11,541 bases of DNA from Propionibacteriaceae bacterium. Its GTDB lineage: Bacteria > Actinomycetota > Actinomycetes > Propionibacteriales > Propionibacteriaceae. Below are positions 6,341 to 11,541 of the stretch, one piece after another. The stretch lies in assembly GCA_003158895.1 (NCBI GenBank), contig PMLO01000030.1, forward strand, positions 1-11,541. The letters are read 5' to 3'. A model generated the notes under the pieces. The model made no database searches, was not told the DNA's origin, and saw only the letters and a program-made list of their open reading frames with translations. Made by a program: the position numbers and the translations under genes. Every line of letters begins with the position of its first letter. The first letter of the stretch is position 1.

Positions 6341-7300
6341 ATGAGCGAACCCACGACCGAGCGCCGCAGGCCGGCAGTTCGAGGCTGGATGGTCTTCGCC
6401 ATCGTCGCCGCAGTGGCCATCGCCGCCGGCGGCATCACTGGACGGGTCCTGGCCAGCGCGAGCGGCGGGACCGGGCCCTCAGACACGGTGCTGAGGTTTT
6501 TCCAAGCCGTACGCGACAACGACGCGAAGGCCGCGCTCGCCGAGCTCGCGACCCCCCCGGCCGACACGACGTTCATCACCAACGAGATCCTCGCGGCCGG
6601 GCACTCGGCAGGGGCGATCTCCGCGATCAACGTGCCCGCGACCAACTCGACCGTCGTGCCCGTCTGGTACACGGTGGGGGGAGAAGCGGTGACCGACCGG
6701 ATCTCTGTCCAGCCCGTCGGCAACGGCTACAAGGTCTCGACGTCCCTCAACTCCGGCGGGATCGCGCTGAAGAGCAAGATCCGTGCGCAGCTGCCGCTGA
6801 GCATCGCGGGAACCCGTGTCACGACGGACACAGTCGTGCTCCTACCCGGCAGCTATCCGCTGACAACGGTCACCGATCACGTGCAGTACGGAACCGGATC
6901 CCTGGTCATCAAGCGCCTCAACGACGCTCCCTCGGCGAACGATCTGAAGCTGGAGGTCACCGACGCCGGCCAGAAGGCGGCGGCGACCGCGGTCTCCGCG
7001 TCCCTCATCGCGTGCGCGGCGCAGAAGTCGTTCACCCCCGCAGGCTGCCCCTTCAAGCTCACGGTGACCACGGCAGACCCGGCCACGGTCACCTGGACGC
7101 TGTTGTCGAAGCCTGCCGACGGCGCCAAGATCACCATCTCCGCCACCGACATCGCTCAGAGCACGGTCGAGGTGGCCCTGACGATTCGGATCTCCTACGT
7201 CGACGGCACTGCCGCGGTGTCCCAGGACCTGGCAACGATCCAGGCTGTCGGTACGATCGACCTCCTCGCTAACCCGACGACCGTCACCTGGACGATGTGA
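6341..7300 (+). CDS. Membrane-anchored secreted protein, unknown function
   Basis: This 319-residue protein has a short basic cytoplasmic start (ERRRPAVRG), one membrane segment (about residues 16-38, rich in Ala, Val and Ile) and a long extracellular part. The segment lacks a clear cleavage site, so it is more likely an anchor than a cleaved signal. Residues about 46-70 (SDTVLRFFQAVRDNDAKAAL) resemble the first helix of NTF2-like or DUF4878-type domains. The middle holds VVLLPGSYPLTT, a beta-sandwich type turn, and a Cys pair in LIACAAQKSFTPAGCPF may form a disulfide outside the cell. Similar short-Cys-loop surface proteins occur in actinobacteria without an assigned role. It is transcribed divergently from the MetE-like gene, with a strong ribosome site. 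Function unknown. Confidence 0.8.
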   Translation: MSEPTTERRRPAVRGWMVFAIVAAVAIAAGGITGRVLASASGGTGPSDTVLRFFQAVRDNDAKAALAELATPPADTTFITNEILAAGHSAGAISAINVPATNSTVVPVWYTVGGEAVTDRISVQPVGNGYKVSTSLNSGGIALKSKIRAQLPLSIAGTRVTTDTVVLLPGSYPLTTVTDHVQYGTGSLVIKRLNDAPSANDLKLEVTDAGQKAAATAVSASLIACAAQKSFTPAGCPFKLTVTTADPATVTWTLLSKPADGAKITISATDIAQSTVEVALTIRISYVDGTAAVSQDLATIQAVGTIDLLANPTTVTWTM

Positions 7301-7331
7301 CCGACGAAGCCCAGTGGGTGACACCACGAGA

Positions 7332-7361
7332 TTGGGACGATCATGACCGTCCCTGTAAAGT
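7332..7361 (+). promoter_or_regulatory. Candidate glgX promoter
   Basis: TTGGGA (7332-7337) and TAAAGT (7356-7361) are spaced 18 bp apart. Each matches four of six consensus bases. Transcription would start near 7368, giving a leader of about 69 bases before glgX. The 18-bp spacer is largely filled by the palindrome at 7334-7353. Confidence 0.4.
7334..7353. promoter_or_regulatory. 20-bp near-perfect palindrome, candidate operator
   Basis: GGGACGATCATGACCGTCCC equals its own reverse complement at 18 of 20 positions; only bases 7 and 14 break the symmetry. It lies 34 bp after the stop of the upstream gene and about 83 bp before glgX, between the candidate -35 and -10. A dimeric repressor bound here would block the promoter. 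The other reading is a hairpin that ends upstream transcription, but no T-run follows, which argues against an intrinsic terminator. Confidence 0.5.
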
Positions 7362-7427
7362 CACGCCACGCGACAGGTCGAACGCTGGGCCCCAGGGCTC
7401 CGGCGCGAATGGTTTCGGCCCCGATAC

Positions 7428-7432
7428 GAGGA
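7428..7432 (+). promoter_or_regulatory. glgX ribosome binding site
   Basis: GAGGA, followed by four bases and then ATG 7437. This supports that start; the conserved N-terminal domain begins a few residues later. Confidence 0.6.
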
Positions 7433-7436
7433 ACTG

Positions 7437-9572
7437 ATGAGACTGGAGGCACTGCCGGCGCCGGCGTCGGACGCAAGGCTCGGCGCGCACGTGGACAACA
7501 ACGGAACGTCGTTCTCGCTGTGGGCTCCGCGAGCGACCCGGGTGGAGGTCGCGTTGGTGGCGGCTGACCGCAGCCAGCACAACGTCGATCTCGAGGCCTC
7601 CGCCGAGGGGGTCTGGTCCACGTGGGTCGAGGGCGTCGGCGATGGCGCACTGTACGGATACCGCGTCCATGGCCCCTGGGACCCGGAGTCCGGACGGCGG
7701 TTCAACCCGGCACGGCTGCTCATGGACCCCTATGCGCGCGCGTACACAGGCGGCGTCGACTATGCGGGCCCGATCAGGGACCACACGGCCGAGTCGAACT
7801 ACCTGCTCGATCCGACCGACTCGTTCCTCGCGGTCCCCTTGTCGGTCGTCGTCGCCCCCACACCAGCTCCGGCACCCGTCGCGCGGCGACCGATGTCCGA
7901 CAGCGTCATCTACGAGCTCCACGTCAAGGGCTACACGCGCCTGCACCCGCAGGTGCCCGAGCACCTGCGCGGGACGTACGCCGGCCTCGCACATCCCGCG
8001 GTCATCGAGCATCTGGTGGCGACGGGCGTCACGGCCGTCGAGCTGCTGCCGATCCACCATTTCGTCTCCGAGCCGTTCGTCGTGGGCTCCGGCCTCACGA
8101 ACTACTGGGGCTACAACTCGATGGGCTTCTTCGCCCCGCACGAGGCGTACGGATCCGTACGGGCGGCAGGTGCGCAGGTGGCCGACTTCAAGGAGATGGT
8201 CTCAGCCCTGCACCACGCCGGGATCGAAGTGATCCTCGACGTCGTCTACAACCACACAGGCGAGGGCGGTCACGAAGGCCCGACACTGAGCTTCCGGGGC
8301 ATCGACCACGGTGGCTACTACCGGCTCACCCCTGACAACAAGAACGACTACGACGTCACCGGGACCGGCAACTCCGTGGACACCAGCGAGCCCGGCGTCC
8401 AGCGGCTGGTGCTCGACTCCCTGCGCTACTGGGTCACCGAGATGGGAGTCGACGGGTTCCGCTTCGATCTCGCGACCACGCTCATCCGCGACGCGAACCA
8501 CCACGTCGACCAGGAGCATCCGCTCAAGCTGGCGATGCAGACCGATCCCGTGCTCCAGGGCGTCAAGCTCATCGCCGAGCCCTGGGACGTCGGCCCGTAC
8601 GGCTACCAGGTGGGCAAGTGGGGACCGGGCTGGAGCGAGTGGAACGACCAGTTCCGCGGCTATGTCCGCGACTACTGGCGCGGCCACACCCGCGGTGTGC
8701 AGGAGCTGGCGACGAGGCTGTCCGGGTCCCCCGATCTGTACCACCATGAAGACCGGACCCCTGAAGCCAGCGTCAACATCATCACCGCCCACGACGGGTT
8801 CACGGCGCGCGACCTCGTCTCGTACAACCGCAAGCACAACGACGCGAACAAGGAGCGCAACCGCGACGGGACCGACGACAACCGGTCCTGGAACTGCGGC
8901 GTCGAGGGAGAGACCGACGACGAGGGGATCAACGCGCTGAGGCGTCGCCAGGTGAAGAACCTCCTCGCCACGATGTTCCTGTCCTTCGGCACGCCGATGA
9001 TCACCGCCGGCGACGAGCTGGGCCGCACGCAGCACGGCAACAACAACGCGTACTGCCAGGACGGCCCGATCTCCTGGGTCGAGTGGGGTCAGCTCGACGC
9101 GTGGCGCGACGTGCACAACTTCGCTTCCCGGCTGCTGATGCTGCGGGCGGAACACGCGATCCTGCGCTCACCGGTCTACCGGCATCGCAGCGACGTGCTC
9201 GACGGCCGCGGCATGCCGCTCGGTCGCCCCGACCTCGCGTGGCTCAACGGCTACACCGGCGAGATGACGACCGACGACTGGCACGACGAGGGCCGTACGA
9301 CCCTCGGCATGTACGTGTCGGATGCGTCCGAGGCCTTCATCTCCTGGTTCCACAGCGGTGACTACCACGTCGAGATCACGCTGCCCGACCTGCCGTGGGG
9401 TAGCAGCTACCGCATCCTGCTGCACACCGGTGGCGAGGACGAGCTCCCGGCTCCCGACGTCGTGCTGGCCTCGGGCACCGTGATGACCCTTCCGCCGCGC
9501 AGCGTGATTGTCATGCAACCCGACGTACCCACCCGGCGCGCCCGGTCGCCGCGCAAGCGCTCCAGCTCCTGA
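7437..9572 (+). CDS. glgX: Glycogen debranching enzyme GlgX
   Basis: GlgX hydrolyses alpha-1,6 branch links of glycogen-type glucan, releasing short linear maltodextrins in the cytoplasm. The 711-residue protein has a CBM48-like N-terminal domain (about 14-105, FSLWAPRATRVEV and GYRVHGPWDP). A GH13 (subfamily 11) barrel follows, with all four conserved regions: DVVYNHT (268-274), GFRFDLATTL with nucleophile Asp344, LIAEPWD with acid/base Glu381, and ITAHDG with Asp453. GNNNAYCQDGPISWVEW is a GlgX signature, and a C-terminal beta domain ends near residue 695. Length is normal and all catalytic residues are present. It starts at ATG 7437 behind a GAGGA site. A small SRPBCC gene separates it from glgE, the maltosyltransferase that makes such glucan. 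TreX-type isoamylase is a close alternative name. Confidence 0.95.
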   Translation: MRLEALPAPASDARLGAHVDNNGTSFSLWAPRATRVEVALVAADRSQHNVDLEASAEGVWSTWVEGVGDGALYGYRVHGPWDPESGRRFNPARLLMDPYARAYTGGVDYAGPIRDHTAESNYLLDPTDSFLAVPLSVVVAPTPAPAPVARRPMSDSVIYELHVKGYTRLHPQVPEHLRGTYAGLAHPAVIEHLVATGVTAVELLPIHHFVSEPFVVGSGLTNYWGYNSMGFFAPHEAYGSVRAAGAQVADFKEMVSALHHAGIEVILDVVYNHTGEGGHEGPTLSFRGIDHGGYYRLTPDNKNDYDVTGTGNSVDTSEPGVQRLVLDSLRYWVTEMGVDGFRFDLATTLIRDANHHVDQEHPLKLAMQTDPVLQGVKLIAEPWDVGPYGYQVGKWGPGWSEWNDQFRGYVRDYWRGHTRGVQELATRLSGSPDLYHHEDRTPEASVNIITAHDGFTARDLVSYNRKHNDANKERNRDGTDDNRSWNCGVEGETDDEGINALRRRQVKNLLATMFLSFGTPMITAGDELGRTQHGNNNAYCQDGPISWVEWGQLDAWRDVHNFASRLLMLRAEHAILRSPVYRHRSDVLDGRGMPLGRPDLAWLNGYTGEMTTDDWHDEGRTTLGMYVSDASEAFISWFHSGDYHVEITLPDLPWGSSYRILLHTGGEDELPAPDVVLASGTVMTLPPRSVIVMQPDVPTRRARSPRKRSSS

Positions 9573-9593
9573 CCCTTTGATGGATACCTCGCC

Positions 9594-9599
9594 TAGGCT
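9594..9599 (+). promoter_or_regulatory. Candidate -10 for the SRPBCC gene
   Basis: TAGGCT lies 6 bases before ATG 9606, in a 33-bp gap after glgX. The spacing predicts a leaderless transcript. No ribosome site is seen. A weak TGACCC about 18 bp upstream could serve as -35. Confidence 0.4.
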
Positions 9600-9605
9600 C
9601 CGACG

Positions 9606-9962
9606 ATGATCGAGATCGGTTCGCGCGCGCAGAAGTTGCCAGCGCCTCCATCAGTGGTCTGGGACTCCCTCGTGGAACCTGAACGGGAGGGAACTCGGCC
9701 GTGGCTCAGGCTCGCCGCGGACGAAGTGGCGCCAAGGGTTCTTGGCGCCGACCAGCCCCAGCGAGTCGTGTGGTCGTCACTGTGGCCGAGCAGACCCCAC
9801 GATGAGGTGCATTTCGAACTTGTTGCCATCGGCAGCGAGACCTCGCTGAGGTTCACATTGCTGACGCCCGATGAGCGGCCTGACCAGAGCACGACCGGCC
9901 ACCTTCGCTACCGACTCAACCACTTGCTCTTCGCCGACCTCCGGTACTCCTACGGTCAGTGA
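9606..9962 (+). CDS. SRPBCC-fold small protein
   Basis: This 118-residue protein looks like a compact member of the SRPBCC (START/Bet v1-like) ligand-binding fold. It opens with a beta strand and the typical PAPPSVVWDSLVEP helix entry (residues 13-26). Alternating strands follow (RVVWSSLWPSRPHDEVHFEL and ETSLRFTLLTPDE), and it ends in an amphipathic helix (LRYRLNHLLFADLRYSYGQ). Such proteins bind hydrophobic ligands in a cavity, but no ligand can be inferred. It is slightly shorter than usual for the fold (130-150). It lies between glgX and glgE, yet nothing in the sequence ties it to glucan metabolism. It has its own candidate -10 and no Shine-Dalgarno sequence. Confidence 0.7.
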   Translation: MIEIGSRAQKLPAPPSVVWDSLVEPEREGTRPWLRLAADEVAPRVLGADQPQRVVWSSLWPSRPHDEVHFELVAIGSETSLRFTLLTPDERPDQSTTGHLRYRLNHLLFADLRYSYGQ

Positions 9963-10180
9963 TCCTCGCCTGATCTGGAGTCGCACACTTCTGCCGCCGA
10001 GCTCACGTTCCCACTAGTCATCCCACAGACGCGGCACGCCGAGCACCCCTGCGCCAGGAGGCCGAGGGCCGCCTTCTCATTCGAGCCCCCTCCTTCGGCT
10101 CACAGGGCACCGCGCTCGGATCACGGCTGTGTCAAGGGTCCGCAAGCACGCCTTGATACGTGACGCGATCCCAGAGGAGG

Positions 10181-10205
10181 GCTGCGGACACAGGGCGCCC
10201 GCAGC
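10181..10205. repeat. 7-bp inverted repeat upstream of glgE
   Basis: GCTGCGG and CCGCAGC are separated by 11 bases and lie 48 bp before the candidate glgE -10. It could be an operator or a hairpin. Chance occurrence in GC-rich DNA is quite possible. Confidence 0.4.
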
Positions 10206-10252
10206 GACATTCAGCCTCTCTGAGGGCTTCCGGTCGATACGGTTCCACTAGA

Positions 10253-10258
10253 TACGTT
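10253..10258 (+). promoter_or_regulatory. glgE: Candidate glgE -10
   Basis: TACGTT is followed after 6 bases by GTG 10265, which is in frame with the ATG at 10292. A transcript from here would start at or near that GTG, giving either a leaderless form or a 27-base leader with a ribosome site. Confidence 0.4.
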
Positions 10259-10278
10259 AGAGACGTGAAGCACACCGC

Positions 10279-10284
10279 GAGGAG
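10279..10284 (+). promoter_or_regulatory. glgE: glgE ribosome binding site
   Basis: GAGGAG sits 7 bases before ATG 10292, ideal spacing, and is the reason for choosing this start over the in-frame GTG at 10265. Confidence 0.65.
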
Positions 10285-10291
10285 AACGCCG

Positions 10292-11541
10292 ATGGCCAAG
10301 TCGACGCGCCCGGCAACGGGCGCCACGGAGCCCGATGCCGCTGCCACCCCGGCACCAGACGATGTGACGCCCGAGCCTGTGCCCGCACCGATCCCTGCCG
10401 GTCCGATGTCGAGGGTGCCGGTGGACGCGATGGTGACCGGTTTGCCGCCCCGCGGGCTGGGGCGCATCCCGATCACGAAGGTCTCCCCCGTTGTCGACGG
10501 CGGCGCGTACCCCGCGAAGGCTGTCGCCGGAGAGCTCTTCCCGGTGACCGCTCGCGTGTTCCGCGAGGGCCACGATGCGGTGAACGCCAACGCCGTGCTG
10601 ACCTCGCCCGAGGGCACCGAGACCAGCACGCCGATGGTCCAGGTCGAACCGTGGGGCCTCGACGTCTGGCAGGCGTGGGTACGCGCCGATGCAGCGGGCG
10701 ACTGGACGTTCCGCGTCGAGGCATGGTCGGACCCGTGGGCCACCTGGCTGCACAACGCGCAGGCGAAGCTGCCGATCGCCCAGGACGTACCGCTCGTGTG
10801 TCTCGAGGTCCAGCGGGTCCTCGGGCGCGGTGAGGCGCAGGCCGTCGAGGACGGCTCGGAGGTCGACGCGGCGCTCCTCAAGGCGACCGCCACGATGATG
10901 CTGCCGGCGCGCGACCCGGACGAGCTGCTCGAGACGCTGAACCAGTCCGGCGTGAAGCGAGCGATGGTCGAGCATGCTCCTCGCGACCTCGTCACGCCGA
11001 CCGCCGAGTTCCCGCTGCAGGTCGACCGTGAGCGCGCGCTCTTCAGCGCCTGGTACGAGTTCTTCCCCCGCTCCCAGGGCGCCCACCAGGACGGGGACGT
11101 GTGGGTGTCGGGCACGTTCGACTCGTCCCATGAGCGGCTCGAGGCGGCTGCTTCGATGGGGTTCGACATCGTGTACCTGCCACCGATCCACCCGATCGGT
11201 GTCTCGCACCGCAAGGGGCGCAACAACACGCTGACGCCGTCTCCGAGCGACCCCGGATCGCCATGGGCGATCGGCGGTGCCGACGGTGGCCATGACGCCA
11301 TCCACCCGGAGCTGGGCGACATGGCCGCGTTCGAGCGGTTCGTCGCGAAGGCGAAGGAGCTCGGGCTGGAAGTCGCTCTCGACTTCGCGCTGCAGGCGTC
11401 GCCGGACCACCCGTGGGTCACGGATCACAAGGAGTGGTTCACGACCCGCCTCGACGGCACGATCGCCTACGCGGAGAACCCGCCGAAGAAGTACCAGGAC
11501 ATCTACCCCGTCAACTTCGACACCGACCCCGCGGGGATCTA
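10292..11541 (+). CDS. glgE: Alpha-1,4-glucan:maltose-1-phosphate maltosyltransferase GlgE, 3'-truncated
   Basis: GlgE moves maltose from maltose-1-phosphate to the non-reducing end of alpha-1,4-glucan, an actinobacterial route to glycogen. The frame stays open from ATG 10292 to the window end: 416 codons of a family of about 660-700. An Ala/Pro-rich, probably unstructured leader (about residues 1-50) precedes the N-terminal beta domain (ELFPVTARVFREGHDAVNAN). The barrel follows with FSAWYEFFPRSQG, DIVYLPPIHPIG, NNTLTPSPSDPGSPWAIG and region I DFALQASPDHPWV, then KYQDIYPVNFDTDP, all GlgE (GH13 subfamily 3) signatures. The catalytic Asp and Glu lie beyond the end. An in-frame GTG at 10265 could add nine residues. 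It shares direction with glgX 719 bp upstream, so the two probably form one glucan locus. Confidence 0.93.
   Translation, partial: MAKSTRPATGATEPDAAATPAPDDVTPEPVPAPIPAGPMSRVPVDAMVTGLPPRGLGRIPITKVSPVVDGGAYPAKAVAGELFPVTARVFREGHDAVNANAVLTSPEGTETSTPMVQVEPWGLDVWQAWVRADAAGDWTFRVEAWSDPWATWLHNAQAKLPIAQDVPLVCLEVQRVLGRGEAQAVEDGSEVDAALLKATATMMLPARDPDELLETLNQSGVKRAMVEHAPRDLVTPTAEFPLQVDRERALFSAWYEFFPRSQGAHQDGDVWVSGTFDSSHERLEAAASMGFDIVYLPPIHPIGVSHRKGRNNTLTPSPSDPGSPWAIGGADGGHDAIHPELGDMAAFERFVAKAKELGLEVALDFALQASPDHPWVTDHKEWFTTRLDGTIAYAENPPKKYQDIYPVNFDTDPAGI

Larger units (their letters stand above)
9963..10264. other. Non-coding gap upstream of glgE
   Basis: I support no gene in these 302 bp. They hold a 7-bp perfect inverted repeat (10181-10187 with 10199-10205), weak hairpins at 10083-10101 and 10101-10131, and the candidate glgE -10. 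On the minus strand an AAGGAGG (10095-10089) sits 8 bases before a 20-codon Arg-rich frame (10080-10018), reported as a finding only. I see no tRNA, attachment site or strong terminator. Confidence 0.6.

Noticed and set aside
7334..7353. Intrinsic terminator after the membrane protein gene
   Set aside because: The hairpin stem is GC-rich, but the following bases (CTGTAAAG just beyond it) contain no T-run, so a simple rho-independent terminator is not supported.
10078..10131. tRNA or attachment site in the glgE upstream gap
   Set aside because: A TTCGAG string looks like part of a T-loop, but the flanking arms do not pair and no cloverleaf forms.
10132..11421. Long minus-strand frames opposite glgE (429 and 405 codons)
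   Set aside because: They are antisense to clear GlgE coding sequence and have shadow composition (Arg, Ser, Thr). Long antisense frames are common in high-GC genes.

Overview
The window is high-GC, densely coded DNA of an actinobacterium. The clues are GTG starts, TAnnnT hexamers 6-7 bases upstream of several start codons (possible leaderless genes), an NAD-dependent DNA ligase next to an ACT-domain gene and a short MetE-like gene (from memory, the Rv3013-ligA-Rv3015c order of Mycobacterium), and the actinobacterial maltosyltransferase GlgE. A Nocardioidaceae/Propionibacteriales host is my best guess, but the sequence alone does not prove it.

Layout. Bases 2-499 are the 3' part of a GNAT acetyltransferase whose start lies outside the window. 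Bases 500-1052 hold no gene I can support; they carry four copies of a 59-bp repeat with inverted ends (563-904). Then come an ACT-domain protein (1053-1679, +) and a tandem winged-helix protein (1762-2880, +). Converging on these is a minus-strand block: a MetE-like protein (6284-5304), ligA (5275-3143) and a 71-residue one-pass membrane protein (3103-2888). Divergent from the MetE-like gene is a secreted or membrane-anchored protein of unknown function (6341-7300, +).

The right third concerns alpha-glucan metabolism. It contains glgX (7437-9572, glycogen debranching), a small SRPBCC-fold protein (9606-9962), a 302-bp non-coding gap, and the first 416 codons of glgE (10292 to the window end). 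GlgX trims branches of glycogen-like glucan. GlgE extends glucan from maltose-1-phosphate. Their proximity suggests one glucan-turnover locus, although each gene has its own candidate promoter and the middle protein has no known link to the pathway.

Most of the window is ordinary chromosomal core sequence, and I see no phage, transposase, CRISPR or defence genes. The parts that merit a second look are the 59-bp repeat array, which lies where gatCAB would be expected by mycobacterial order; a 20-bp near-perfect palindrome between the candidate -35 and -10 of glgX; a set of possible leaderless starts; and a marked excess of the hexamer CGTACG in all reading frames.
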